The notes under the pieces: model-generated | What the model saw: only the letters and a program-made list of their open reading frames with translations | The model's database searches: none | What the model was told of the DNA's origin: nothing | From: Pinus tabuliformis | Lineage: Eukaryota > Streptophyta > Pinopsida > Pinales > Pinaceae | DNA: 64,000 bases | Direction of reading: 5' to 3' | NCBI GenBank assembly: GCA_031772625.1 | Contig: CM062815.1 | Span: 921,732,582 to 921,796,581, forward strand | Program-made: the position numbers and the translations under genes | In this document: positions 1 to 11,795 of the stretch, piece by piece | Position numbering within the stretch: the first letter of the stretch is position 1 | How the letters are laid out: every line of letters begins with the position of its first letter

Positions 1-1159
1 AAATATCATGGCTGGATTCTCTCCTGTGTAAGGAAATCGCATGATCCTGTGGATCAACCTATCAGTGATAGGTATTGGCTCCTCCAACCACAGACACCCA
101 TTATGCACCAAGCACAACAGTTGCTTGATGACCAATACTGTAACCGGGGTGCAGCTGTAGTATGGCACCCAAAGCATGTTGAACAACCCTGCCTTGTCTA
201 CTCCTCTGAGCCACCTTTGCTGCTCCAATGTAGTCATTCCAGTGGTTGTATTGATGATACGACGCATCAGCTGCTCAGTCATGAGGTGTGGGAACTTCTC
301 ATGGTCGACTAAGTCCCAGTCTTCAAGTTTCAATAGAGGAACCGGCCCCAAGCATGGTCCTTGAAAGCAATCTCATTCGGCAACAGGGGGGTTTGCAAGG
401 GGGTCTTGCTCTCATCGATATCCTTTGGTACCTTGGCATTGGCCTTGCCCAGAGGGATGTGTTCAGGCAATCGAGTGATAGGTTCAACACCCTGGGCTTC
501 AACTTCCTCCACGTCCTCATCATCCATCAGGATGTCTTCGAGTTCTTCCTCCTCCGGCTCTAAATTGATGGCTTTTCCCTTCTCCTGTGTGGTGGGCTTC
601 GACAGGTTTCTTCTTGGTGATGCGCGCATTGGTATTACAGGTTGCTTGTCCTTTTTATCCTTCGCACTCTCCTTGGTTAGCATTGACATTGGCCTCAACA
701 TCCGCAGTGATTTGGGTACTTTGGCTAATACCTCGCAACCTCTGGAGCAACTACTTCTGGCTCCATCTGAACTTCCAACACTGACTCCTCTGCCTCGGTA
801 TCTATAGCTTCTATGGGTTCCGAATTGATTTTCTTCAAGAACTCCTGTGTGTCCTTCGACAATGTCTCAAATACTTTACTGGCTATCATAATTTCATAGT
901 GCTTGCAATTCATGTGCCCCTGAGAGCTCAACAACTCAATTCTCAAAATGCCAAGTGTTTTATACTGGAAAAGCACTTGTAATTTATAGGGCATTTTGAA
1001 TTCAAATCCGATCGTTCCCCCCAAATTTGGTTCATTAATTTTGGCTTGGTGGTAGATCTTCAAAGATATGACCCATAAATTTTGTCTTAAATTCTGGCCG
1101 CCCACTCCATTTGGCTGCATTTCTACCATCAAATCATGAAAAGTGACTTTAATAGTCAC
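1..1159 (-). pseudogene. ORF3 of element D (downstream of pol), partial and frameshifted
   Basis: After the integrase three minus-strand segments follow: 1159-725 (about 144 codons), 701-330 (acidic, E/D-rich, with basic stretches) and 330-1 in another frame. The last segment, with L-F-N-M-L-W-V-P and C-L-W-L-E-E-P-I-P-I, matches ORF3 of element A at 20354-20688 plus 31872 onward (L-F-N-M-L-Y-V-P, L-G-G-P-I-P-I). This is therefore an element-encoded third ORF, not a host gene. Similar ORFs occur downstream of pol in other plant gypsy elements; function unknown. At least one frameshift near 700-730; it continues outside the window. Confidence 0.6.
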
Positions 1160-1346
1160 TTTCTAGTCGACTTGTGCGATTTTTCCCTGGGTAGCGCAAC
1201 TCCCTTCGCACTGCCGTGAACCTTGTGACACTTCCTTGCTTCGCACAATCCTCCAATCATGCAGCTCCCCATCGGGCAGTGTAGTTTATAGTCCCGCGCC
1301 TCCTTTCAACTACCTAGAGTGCTAAGACTGTGCTACCTTCACCTAG

Positions 1347-4300
1347 TCACATGGCTAGACTGCTAGTGTATGGCTTCAAGTGATTGCCATTCACCTTTCC
1401 CGGGAAGGGATCTCCATTCAATTTGACCAACTGAACCATTCCTTCGTCGGTAATCTCCTTAATGGCATAGGGCCCTAACCAGTGCATTCTATGTTTCCCT
1501 AGAAATTTATCAAACTTGTTGTCATATAACAAAACCATGTCATTTACCTTAAAGGTGCACAACTTAATGTGCCGATCATGCCATGCTTTTTCGCACTTCT
1601 TTTGGACCTGTTGGTGAAATCCAGCTAGAAATCTCTCTTCCTCAAGTTCAACCAGTTGTGTGAGCCTTTCTTCCAGGGCTCTACAATTCGTCATACACGT
1701 GAGTGCCGATATACACAGACTAGGCATAATGTATTCCATGTGCATTACTGCTTCAACACCATAGACAAGCTGGAAGGGTGTTTGTCCAGTCAACTTCTTG
1801 CATGTCGTTCGATAGGCCCATAGTACTGTGGGTATGTGTAGGTCCAAACCACTTCGCTGAGCATTGCAAACCTTGGTTAGCATGTTCTCCAGTACTTTAT
1901 TGAATGCTTCCACCGTCTCGTTAGCTTGCGGGTGAGAAGGTGTGCTCTTCTGGTATACCTAAAATTCCTCCGTCAGCGCACAGATCGTCTCATTCAGAAA
2001 GTGAATACCATGATCAATCATCAAAATATTTAGACAACCAAATTGCATCAGTACATACTCAAAGAGGAACTTTGTAATAGTCCTGTCTGTGAAATCCTTC
2101 ACAGGTTGTGCCTCCGCCCAACGAGTCAAATAGTCCATCGTGGTGATAATGTACCTCGCTCTCGTCTTTCTTTGGGGCTGGATGGATCCCATAAAATATA
2201 TCACCCATTTCTCAGAGGGTTGTAAGGTCATCTGTGGATTCAAGGGCATCTCATCCCTTCACGATGGCCTGCTAATCCTTTGACACACATCACACGCTTT
2301 GCAATATGCTTTTGAATCCTAATAGAGGGATGGCCATCACAACCCTGCATGTAGAATCTTCTGCGCAGTTGCTCTCCCTGCATAATGTCCTCCCGTGGCA
2401 CCCCCATGAGCATCCGCAAGGATGATGCTTCTTTTAAACTCTAGTACATATCGTCTCAATATCTCATCTGACCCCATTTTGTACAGATTCTTGGCATTGA
2501 CAGAAAAATATACCACATGCACCACTAGTTCCTTCTTCTGTTGGACGGTGTATCCTTTCGGGGCAATTCCTGTCGTTAGGAAGTGTATGATATCCTAAAA
2601 ATGACCATCTGCGATGCACACTGCAAATAGCTGTGCGTTATGCAATCCTTCTTCCAAATTAGTGGGATTTTCCCTTGTTTTGATGCTCGATAGATGGTCT
2701 GGTCCCGTAGTCAGTTGTCCAGGCTTCATAATAACTTTAAAATCATACTCTTGGAACAATAACAACCACCTGTAAATTCTGCCCCCCAACATAGGCTTAT
2801 TGACTAGGTATTTCAGTGCAGAGTGATCTGTATACATCTTAAAATGGCCACCCAACAAGTAGTGTCTGAACATCTGGAGCATGTATACCATAGCTAACCC
2901 TTCACACTCGGTGGTGGAATAGTTCTTCTCTACCTTGGATAACCTTCTACTTGCGAATGCGATAGGATGGTCCAAGTCTCCTCCACCAGCCTGTGTCAGT
3001 ACTACTCCCAGTGCTATACATGATGCGTCAACATGTACATGAAACTCCTTCCAATCCGGGAAGACTAAAATCAGTGCAGTGACCATATTTTCTTTCAATA
3101 CATCCAAGCTCTTCTTATAGTCCTCATTCTAGCAAAATGTGACATCCTTCTTCAACAACTTCTCCATAGGTGCGGTGATCTGGGCATAGCCTTTGATAAA
3201 CTTTCTATAATATCCTGTATGTCCTAGGGTAGCATGTAGCTATTTCACACTCCTTGGCACTTCCAAGTTCAGTATCATCGTGATCTTTGCAGGATCTACC
3301 ATCAATCCCTGTCTGCAAACCAGATGACCCATCAGGGTCCCAAAAGGAACAAAAAAAAGCACTTCTTCAGATTGAGCGTGATCTGGTATCTTCGACAAGT
3401 ATCTAGCATTGGGTGTAGACTGGCGACATGGCGTTTCACTAGCTCAAACAAAGTCCAGTTGTCAAAGTATACTTCCAGGAACTTATGAATAAATTCCTTG
3501 AATGCAGCAGCGACTACACGTGAAAAAATCATAAGCGCATTCTTTAATTCGAATAGCATTATAGTGTACTAAAAACACCCCCACTTAGTTGCGAAGGTCA
3601 TCTTGATCATATTTGTCTATTATTTGCACCTTCCGCTTCCCAAAGCGTGTTCTCACCATCCTCCTACATTTGCGCCAATCATAAAATCTTCCCTTGTGCA
3701 TACCCCACCATCTTGCGGGCGTAGCCCGTAGTGCATAGTCCAACACCTAGAAGCACTGCTTTTCTGGTATCTCCCTCTCAAATGCATCTAAAAAGATATC
3801 TACATCAGGCCATCATAAGTGGAAAAATTTCTTACCTCCGACGAAACACAGCACAGTGACCGGGTCATCATGTTGCAGCTCAGTGTAGTTACTTCTTGTA
3901 ACCGATTCTACCAGCGCTCTATTTCTTCATCAGAGTCCGAGGTACAAGAACTCTTGCGACCCCATTAATTCATCCATCCACTGTTGGATTCACCAAAGCT
4001 TGGTCTCACACTGTTATCTTATAGATATAATCCATATCGTCATCACTCTCATAATCATGGACTGGTTCAGTATAGCGCTATCCTTCAGCAGGATCTAGGG
4101 GTACTATTACGTAGAGCAATTTATTCTCAAATATTATCTTTTGCTTCTTTATGTTGATTACCCCATTCATATCAATAGCCCAATCAATGCCAAGGAGCAT
4201 AGGGTAGGGGTTTCTATCATCCACAATTTCTATTACTTCAAAGTTAGGCAGCGCACTCACATCTTCAATATCTACAGTCACCCCTTGCAGCCATCCCATG

Positions 4301-4500
4301 GGGATGATCTTCTGTTGGTTCACCATCCTTAGCTGAATTAAATACCACTGCAACGCAGGTCTCCCCATCCATTCCAAGTCTGCTTCAGTAGGAAATTCAT
4401 GTCTGACCCTAGGTCCAAAATAACCTGATCCATTTTATACTCTCCTATCTACGTGGTCAGTCTCACCTCCCGTCCTGTCCTTGTTTTATGCTTACCAATC
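1347..4500 (-). pseudogene. pol of element D: protease, RT, RNase H, integrase, decayed
   Basis: Reading on the minus strand: aspartic protease about 4450-4078 (flap region L-L-G-I-D-W visible; active-site D-L-G-S-D near 4420), RT about 3990-3110, RNase H 3107-2595 (H-V-D-A-S, Y-T-D-H-S-A-L), integrase 2580-1347. The RT active site reads F-D-N instead of x-D-D (in 3559-3332). The integrase zinc region is near 2525-2280; the first core Asp is replaced by Tyr (V-I-Y-F-M-G-S), the second (M-I-D-H-G) and the Glu (E-A-F-N) remain. Several frames and TAG stops break it, including one at the start of the Q-K-S-T-P-S-H-P-Q block near 1960. The enzymes of reverse transcription and integration are identifiable but not functional. 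Confidence 0.85.
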
Positions 4501-4502
4501 TT

Positions 4503-6287
4503 TCATACTACGTGCGGCTCACCGGGAGTGTTTCCGGCGCATCTATTTATGAGCTCCAGTAACCCCTTCACAACCTTGCTATTGCGCAGTAACTTCATGC
4601 AGGTCTCCAGGAAGGTTGTAAGCATAGAAGGTTCCATCTCCTGATCAGGCTTATCCTTGCTCCCTAAGGTGGAGGCCTCAATGAAGCTCTTCTTCACTTC
4701 CATGAATGTATCACGTGTGCGCTCCAAATTGAACTCAACCTCCTTCACTGTAGCTTTGTGAACCCATGCATTGTCTTCGGGTTATTTCCCCTTGTCATCT
4801 CCTGTTGTGATTCCACTTTAGAGTACTATATTCACCTTCGGATCCTCTTTGCGCGGCTCAGACCTCATCATTTGTAGGTTCTGAGTCAGCTGAGGTTGTA
4901 GCGCCCCTTTGTCCCATATCCTTGCTATCAGCATAGGACAATCATTCTATTTCATGATGAAACACAGTGCAATACTTGCATGACGTACGTGTTGGGTTAG
5001 TGCAATCATGGGCATAGTGTCTTGGTCCTCCGCAATTGTAGCAGATCAGTTGTCCCCGACCTCTGCCAGGTCCTCCTCCGCCTCGGCCTCGTCTGAGCCC
5101 ATGAAAGCCTGTCCACACCATCCCCACGCTCTAGTCATGGGGCCGCACTTCTACCTATACCCTATAGGCGGGTGTTCTATCCATCATCAATTCATAGCTT
5201 CTGCAGTTACACTCATCATTCCCTACCAATCTAAAGAAGTTGCAGAACAGTTGTTGCAATGTCTGTACAAATTCTATAGCAAATGACAGTTATTGGTGGA
5301 ATATTTTCCTGCTACCTGACATATAGCGCACCATAATGTAGGCCCCGCGCTTGTTCCTGATTGAGCTTCCAGCCTCAAAGGTATCAGTCCCCCTCCTGCA
5401 ATGTAGTTCGCAAAGACTAGGAAATGGTCTTTGTCATGCCCCTGACCCTTGTATTTCAAGCACCATACCTCTTCGCGCACCTCTGGTCAAAATGTTCTAT
5501 CCTGCTTCAAACTTTGCATCTCAAGGCAAAAAATTTTCAACTGTGCATGGATCTGTTGAACCGCCAGATTTGGATCTTGCATTGGTGTTTCATGCAATCT
5601 CATGGCAATCTCCAAGGCCTCTGTCTGAGTTGTTATCTTCTGTTGTGACAGCGCAACCCTTAGGTGTGGCAGGAGCGAAGCCCCAAACCACTCGCGATGT
5701 TGTCCGTCTGTTAAGTTCATATTAGCTTCACAAATTTTACACTTCAATCTCTGATCTAATTCCCAAGGGGTCTCGCCTGGCTGCATCGCGATTTCCTTGA
5801 ACCCCACAATTGAATGTGCTTCAGATTTAGGCCTACTGAATTCTCTATTTTGTGGTGTCTGGACATCTGCCACTCGAGCATTCGGGTTATCATTAGAGTA
5901 CTTGATGTACTAGGTTAGCATGCGATCCTGCAGAGCATTAACCAGTGTCGCCTTCTTCATGTGATCATATTTAATGCCTTGATCTTCCCATACAACCTTC
6001 ACGATGAACCAGAACTGGTCTGGGTCCTCATTTCCCAAGCCTTTGAACAAAGGCAGCTTCATTGAATTTGCCATACTGAACTATAGTGGAGGTGGAGGTG
6101 GTACGGATGAAGTCGCAGGCGATGGTGGTGAAGTTGGAGGTGGTGTGGGTGGAGGTGGCAGTCGCAAGAATCCTTATCTTATTAACTTAATAGCACTTCG
6201 TGGAGAAGCCTACACTACTGCTCCTTCGTCACCTCGCAGAGGTGAAATCAATGGACTATATTCAGGAACCTTTCTTCCTTCGTTCAT
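4503..6287 (-). pseudogene. gag of element D (multi-zinc-knuckle type), decayed
   Basis: Gag forms the virus-like particle that packages element RNA. The likely start is the ATG at 6287-6285 (M-N-E-G-R-K). A proline-rich stretch (about 6180-6080) is followed by the capsid region (about 6060-5480; motif F-K-G-L-G-N-E-D-P-D-Q-F near its start), all in one frame from 6287 to 5274 with in-frame stops, mostly TAG. C-terminal to it come up to five CCHC zinc-knuckle-like units, the best being C-Y-N-C-G-G-P-R-H-Y-A-H-D-C near 5080-5030 and C-K-Y-C-T-V-F-H-H near 4985. The third unit (about 5240-5200) has lost Cys and His. A frameshift lies between 5274 and 5127. The end near 4503 is where the frame passes toward the protease. 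Confidence 0.75.
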
Positions 6288-6328
6288 GTAATTTTTTCCA
6301 CTTTACGTAGCTCCGAACATCAAGGTAG

Positions 6329-6799
6329 CTACATAACCCACTTTTAGCACAATAATATTTTAATCCAAGTATTCAAAGATTTCAAGTACTTACCTCACGG
6401 TCCTTTGAAAAAGTATCGCTCCTCCTCGCTGTAGCTAACTGAGATATCGACTGCGAAATCAGTTACAAATCCTCATATGACGCGATCGAGTCAATGATTG
6501 ATAGTGCGGGTGATCTTATCCTCAGATGCTTCTAATGTCTGTACTAGCTCCGGGGTCCAAACAATAGGACTGTCAAGTCTCCACCTTCCTTGGCTATTTT
6601 CTAGCTTCATGATCCACTCGTATAGATCAATCGTAAAGGAGCAGAAAAAGATCTCATTGATCTCTATATATAGGTACCTGTCTAGCCACTTTTCCTTTGT
6701 CAGTCGTGGGTTTCTATTGTCCTACTTTGTGAATTTGTGGATCTTCCTATCCAACCAGTCTCCGATCTCTTTCTTAGTTGGATTCCAGTGATATGACAT
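6329..6799 (-). pseudogene. Leader upstream ORF (uORF) of element D, decayed
   Basis: Between primer site and gag there is a 157-codon frame starting at an ATG (6799-6797, M-S-Y-H-W) and ending at a TAG (6331-6329). The copy in E at 44174-44644 has exactly the same length, same start and same stop, and a similar protein, for example I-V-W-T-P and T-D-F-A-V-D (E: T-E-F-A-V-D). In D the frame is broken by several in-frame stops, in E by others, so the parent frame was probably open. A consensus splice donor GTAAGT lies at 6393-6388. I recognise no domain. It might encode an accessory protein or an N-terminal exon of Gag. Confidence 0.55.
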
Positions 6800-7430
6800 C
6801 ACACATCTCTTATGTAGATTCCGGTCTCGAAAACCGAACCATTTGTTAGCTTGTAGTGGCCTAACCCAGGTTCAACGTTAGTTAGCCAAACAAATCCCTA
6901 CACTACTGGCCCTTTAGACATAAGCCCACGGAGCATTGACCGAAGTCTCACTTGAAGCAGTATGGGGGGATGCTAGGACCAAATTTCCGCACCCTGAGAT
7001 GGCCATGATGTTGGTTTATTCCTCCTATTCCTACTTTCGCGTAGGTCACTTAGTTCTAGGGCTTCCCAGCCTAGTCCTTTATTTCGCCCTTCACTACCTC
7101 TGCGAAAAGGTATGATTGGCCTTCGTGCAGCCCTACCTTGCAGCTTAGGTGCCTTCGCGCTACTTGGGAAATGTATCGTACATATTCCCAAACTAGTTTA
7201 AGTGTCTTACTTATATTATTAAACAATCATAGTTAGCACCATATAAACAGATGTTCTTACTTGCGTTCACTTAACCAATGTAATTACATACATTCGCGCA
7301 TCATATAAGCATTATAAATGAAATTCATACATAACATGTCAAGATGCATTAATAGGAAAAAAAGACACAGAATTCGTAGAATGCTTCTCTTTATTGATAT
7401 CTTTAGATGATTATAGACTCTATCCACCCT

Positions 7431-7505
7431 GCGCACACAATTGCAGGGGTCCGCCCACTCAGCTGCAAACTTCCACCCTAGGCCTTTGCGCACTCAGCTA
7501 CAGAG
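7431..7505 (-). repeat. Iterated GCGCACTCAGCTGCA motif array in D LTR
   Basis: Three imperfect copies start at 7431, 7453 and 7488 (spacing 22 and 35), about 100-180 bp downstream of the TATA-like box on the element's strand, so probably in the transcribed R/U5 part. Counterparts in E are spaced 22 and 30. Confidence 0.7.
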
Positions 7506-7603
7506 CCTCTACCTATACTATGACCTGAAACTTAGACTTCTTACTTCCAAGCTATGAGTATATTAACGACTATTGAACTACTTAGAACTTACTTACTTAG
7601 CTC

Positions 7604-7636
7604 TTTTTATACAATTCCATGGTCCGCGGACCATGG
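7604..7636 (-). promoter_or_regulatory. Core promoter of D LTR: TATA-like box plus 20-bp palindrome
   Basis: On the minus strand the perfect palindrome CCATGGTCCGCGGACCATGG (7617-7636) is followed a few bases downstream by TATAAAAA (7611-7604). The same pairing occurs in both LTRs of E and in the LTR of A. The TATA assignment is inference from position and sequence; the palindrome is seen directly. Confidence 0.65.
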
Positions 7637-7869
7637 GTAGATCTTTTACAGCCGACTTTACTTTACAAAAATAAGGGTCGACAACCCTTTATGAATCATG
7701 ACACCTTTGCACTCTGCAGAGACTTTACAATTTTATTACAAAATTTGACCCAAAACATGGGATTTTAGCCCCAAAACTGTCCTTGGGGGATCCCGTTCCC
7801 AACACCTGACTGGAGTATGTAGTTGTAGCATGCTTTAGAATGTTACGATGTTACAACGACAAAAGCTGA

Positions 7870-9461
7870 TCAGGATACGAGGAATATTAATATGCCTGAA
7901 TCAGAGAGATATCGCGAAGTCGAGGGACCTAGTGCAGAGATCCTTGATATTTCACAACCAGTGCACACAAAGCAGGTGAACATTGGCTCAAAGACAGAAC
8001 CAAAATTTGCGAAAATTGGTGACTATTAGGATGAAGACACAATGGATAAGTTAGTTGAATTGTTACATGAATATCAAGACTTATTTCCAACCAAGATTTT
8101 TGATTTGAAGGGGATAGTAGGATATTTGGGGGTAATGAATATCAATTTAAAACCCGATGTGAATCCCGTTAAGCAGCGGCCATATTGGTTGAACCCCAAA
8201 TACAAGGAAAAGGTATGACAGGAACTTGATAAAATGCTCGTAGCCAGAATAATCGAGCCTGTAGAGGAATCCGAGTGGGTCAGTCCCATGGTGGTCCAAG
8301 GGAAGAAAACGAAGGGCAATATCAGGATTTGCATAGATCTGTGGAAGCTAAATGATGCATGTGCCCATGATTCATTCCCTACAACATTTACAGATGAAGT
8401 TCTCAAGAATGTTGGTGGACATGAAGTTTACTCATTTATGGATGGATTCTTGGGATACCACCAAATTAATATCATTTTGGAAGATAGAAGAAAGAATACC
8501 TTCGCTACTGAATGGGGGTCGTTCTAGTATACAATTGTGCCTTTTGGATTTAAAAATGCCCCTGCAATTTTCTCTAGGGTGGTTGTCATGGCGTTTAAGG
8601 AGTTCATTCATATGTTTTTGGAGGTTTAATTCGATGATTGCATAGTGTTTTATCTGGTCATGTTTCTAGTCTGTGCCTGATGTTGAATACCTATAAGAAG
8701 TACCAGATCTCTTTGAACTTGAAGAAATGCATTTTTTGTGTACCTTATTGAATATTTTTGGGCTACGTTGTTTGTAAGCAGGGATTGATGGTAGACCCTT
8801 CTAAGATCATCGTCATTATCAATATGTAGCCCTTTAGGAATGTAAAGCAATTGTGTGTGACATTGGGTCATACTCGGTACTATAGGAAGTTTATTACAAC
8901 ATATGCGTAGATCACTGCGCCCACGGAGAAGTTGTTAAAGAAGGATGTTACGTTTTGTTGAGATGACGATTGTTAGAAAATCTTAGATACTCTGAAGGAG
9001 AAGATGGTTATAGTGGCAATCCTAGTATTGCCTGATTGGAATAAGGAATTTCATGTGCATGTGGAGGTGTCTTGTGTAGCGTTGGGAGTCGTCTTCACAC
9101 AACTAGGGGTAGTGGATATCGATCACCCGATTGCCTTCGCTAGTAAGAAACTATCTAAGACTGAAAGGAACTACTCAACCATAGAGCGTGAATTTTTTGC
9201 CATGGTTTATGAAGTACAAAAGTTTAGGCATTATCTACGAGGTGCGCACTTTAAGATGTACATGAACCATTCTGCTTTGAGGTACATGGTTAATAAGCCT
9301 TTTTTGGGGGGAAATATTTAGGTGGTTTCTCCTTTTTCAAGAATATTATTTTGAAGTCATAGTGAAGCCTGAGAGATTGAATGGTGGATGAGACTACATG
9401 TCTCAGATTGAAAATGGCGAAGATCCTACCAATATTGAGGAAGGATTACTTCATGCGCAAC
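7870..9461 (+). pseudogene. pol of element A: RT and RNase H part, decayed
   Basis: Plus-strand coding sequence from the protease-RT linker through RT (about 8040-8980; F-M-D-G-F-L-G-Y-H-Q and P-F-G-F-K-N-A-P visible) to RNase H (9004-9461). In-frame stops include TAG near 8028 and 8526. The RT active site survives only as F-D-D-C after a stop (near 8630). RNase H has V-E-V-S where D has V-D-A-S, and M-N-H-S where D has T-D-H-S, so acidic catalytic residues are lost. After H-A-Q-L at 9461 the frame is cut by element B and resumes with F-A at about 18243. Confidence 0.85.
9457..9461. repeat. Target-site duplication of B, left copy (GCAAC)
   Basis: Directly abuts the 5' LTR of B. The right copy at 18237-18241 is GTAGC, differing by two transitions. 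Joining A at this site restores H-A-Q-L-F-A, the wording seen in the RNase H-integrase junction of D. Confidence 0.7.
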
Positions 9462-11528
9462 TGATGGGCCTCTAAATTAGACATAAATTAAGGCCCATAC
9501 CTCTAAATTAAATATTAATTTAAGGCCTATGACCATCCTTCATCACATTAAACCTCTCTTTCTACATTAGATAATGTATTTTTAACTTTAATATATTCAT
9601 TAGGAAGGTTTATGAATAATTGCATATTTGTGCCTAATATTATTTATTTTTGTGGAATATTATGAGAATATTGGGTAGATTATGAAGATTTGGAGGAGGA
9701 GATAATTTAGGGACTTGTTCCCTACTACATGAGGATCAATAATAAATAATAAATCAACAAGATATTATGAATTATGGCACATATTGTGGAACTCCAATGA
9801 TTGAGAAAATCTAGGAATGTATTCCACTAATAAAGGGATTTTGGTGGGGAAAGCTTTCTCCATTCATGGGGAATGATTCCTAATAATTTTTTGTAAGTAC
9901 CAAGTTGAATTTTCCTCTAGGGATAGATTTTCGTTAGTGTTCTTGTGGAGAGAACTCATATTTTTGCAGCTCCATTGTATTTTCTTGCAGGGATGTAATT
10001 CTATTGATGAAAATAATGAAGATTGGTGTCATGTTCAGCTTCTAAATCTTGTCCTCAACCATAGCTATCTGAGTTTTCTTTGGGCTTGGCCATCCCAGGA
10101 ACCTCATAGCCCTTTTGTATCATTTTCTTTCCTTCTTTTCACTGCTTATTCACATGCATCTCTAGTTTTTATTTCTTTTTATTTCTACATTTAGTATTAA
10201 TGATTTCTTGTTGTAGGATTGAGTTAAATAGTTGATGTAAGTTTTTTTGCAGGATCGCAAGAATTATTTCATCCTTGGAAAATATTTTGAAGTTCATAGT
10301 AATCATTGAGCTGCTTGGATTAGTCTTCTTATTCCCAAATCTAGATTGTTGGACCTTCTTTTTCGCAAAGAACAATAAATGCCTGCTATTTTTTAGAGCA
10401 TGCTAACAAGATTCAATCGAGTTGGTTCCACTTGCATTAGATCACAAACAAATTTTAGTTCATAAAAAAAAATTACCCCACTGAATTTTCACTTGATTTG
10501 GTCTAGCATTTTTTATATTTACTAGCTCACTAGTTCTCGAATTTCTAGATTTTCGACTAGTAATGTTTTTTATTTTATTTTTGCATGGGTTAACAGAGGT
10601 ATTTTTGAGTGATTCGACTTGGAACAGGGACCTAAGAAATCCTAGTTAATAAAAAAATGTGTCCCATCCCATTTGGATTTGATTTGCTTGACATTAAACC
10701 CTCACCAGTTTCATCATTTCACAAGGAAACTTCTCCAAGATTTTTGAGCAAACCCATCCATCTCCCAACTTTGGTTTTGAGTTCTGAGGTGGTCCTGGGC
10801 ACTCCCTTGCCTAATTCCATCCACCAACCACCTTCCCCAAGCTTTCCATCACCTTCAAAATCCATCCTTTTTCTCTCGGCTGTATCCTGTAGGTTTTCAG
10901 GGGATCTTGTAGGTTTTTAGTACATCCTATAGGTTTTCTTGTAGTGGCATGTTTTGAGGCCAAATTGAAGGAAAACCTCCAAGAAGCCACACAAGGTCAC
11001 CTAAGGGTCTCCCAAGCCTTCCAACCATCTACCATCATCTCCAAACCACCTTCCACATCAACAAAAGAGGTTAGCTTTCACACTCTCACATGAAAAAAAT
11101 GACAAAAAGAAAAACATATTTATTTTATTCATTCTCATGCACAACAGTAGAAGGTTTGATGGTTTGAATCTGCATGCTTAGGACAGTAGGATTTCATACA
11201 TGTTAACTTAGAATTCTTTTGAAGAAAATCCTCTTAGAATTTAGTTAGAAAATGGTGGGTTTTAGCATTTGATTTAAGCCTCTTTCCTTGTACTTTCTTT
11301 TCTTGCAATAGGTTAAGGTTCCATTTTGAACATTTCATTTTCTATGATTAGTTTAGGATTTGACTTCAGTACATGCACTCCATTACATCATGACAGAAAA
11401 GGAAGTACCCATTGTATTCTGCACATATAGTGTCATTACCTCTTAAGTTTGTATGAACCCCAGGTTGATAATTAAAGTCAGTAGCCTTAGGAGTTACAAC
11501 ATTCTTGTTGCAATACTAAGGCTCATCA
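9462..11528 (+). repeat. 5' LTR of element B
   Basis: 2067-bp LTR starting TGATGGGCCTCTAAATTAG and ending GGCTCATCA. It aligns with 16133-18236, which has a small duplication near 16503-16550 (repeated CACTAATCAAGG). It carries three 20-bp-spaced copies of CCTGTAGGTTTT at 10886-10940. Confidence 0.9.
10886..10945 (+). repeat. 20-bp-phased CCTGTAGGTTTT array, B 5' LTR
   Basis: Copies begin at 10886, 10906 and 10926, each CCTGTAGG, CTTGTAGG or CCTATAGG followed by TTTT; a truncated fourth begins at 10938. Sequence between the cores is only partly conserved. Confidence 0.8.
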
Positions 11529-11550
11529 CTTTTTAGCACAGTTGCTGGGA
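11529..11550 (+). other. Degenerate primer-binding site of B (tRNA-Asp type)
   Basis: Just after the LTR end, TAGCACAGTTGCTGGGAAGG resembles the tRNA-Asp primer complement that is intact in C (TGGCGCCGTTGCCGGGGA), mainly through G-to-A and C-to-T changes. The assignment is inference from position and similarity. Confidence 0.5.
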
Positions 11551-11795
11551 AGGTGTCAAAGTATGCATTGTTTTATTCCCTAGTTGATTCATTTATTTTT
11601 ACTTTTTGTAAAAGAAAAAAAATATTTTCATGAGGCATATTTAATGTCAAAAGTAGAAAATTGCATTGCAATATAGTTTTCATTCAATCATAAAAACAAA
11701 AACAAAAAATTCTCCAACACCAACCCACCCCCCCATTTGATCATTGGTGCAGTAAGAGCCACATCAACATTCACTTTTGTAGGTAGAAGAATAAG

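Larger units (their letters stand above)
1..7804 (-). mobile_element. Element D: Ty3/gypsy retrotransposon, 3' end cut off by window start
   Basis: Minus-strand element reading from its 5' LTR (6844-7804) through leader ORF, gag, protease, RT, RNase H, integrase and a downstream ORF3 that runs off position 1; the 3' LTR is not in the window. LTR and proteins resemble element E. It is inserted in element A between protease and RT: A coding sequence resumes at 7805. The right-hand target-site copy would be CCTGA at 7805-7809; its partner is outside the window. Many stops, and lost catalytic residues in RT and integrase, make it inactive. Confidence 0.9.
6844..7804 (-). repeat. 5' LTR of element D
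   Basis: 961-bp LTR, bounded on the + strand by TGTTAGC and CCCAACA. It aligns along its length with both LTRs of E (32061-33005, 44688-45618) and in reverse with the LTR of A (47705-48538). It holds a TATA-like box and a perfect 20-bp palindrome at 7604-7636 and three copies of a GCGCACTCAGCTGCA motif at 7431-7505. The bases just left of it (plus strand AACCGAACCA) are in primer-site position but are too altered to name the tRNA. Confidence 0.85.

Noticed and set aside
6004-6291. Gly-rich plus-strand open frame
   Set aside because: Antisense shadow of the Pro-rich Gag segment of D; the same happens in E at 43888-44097.
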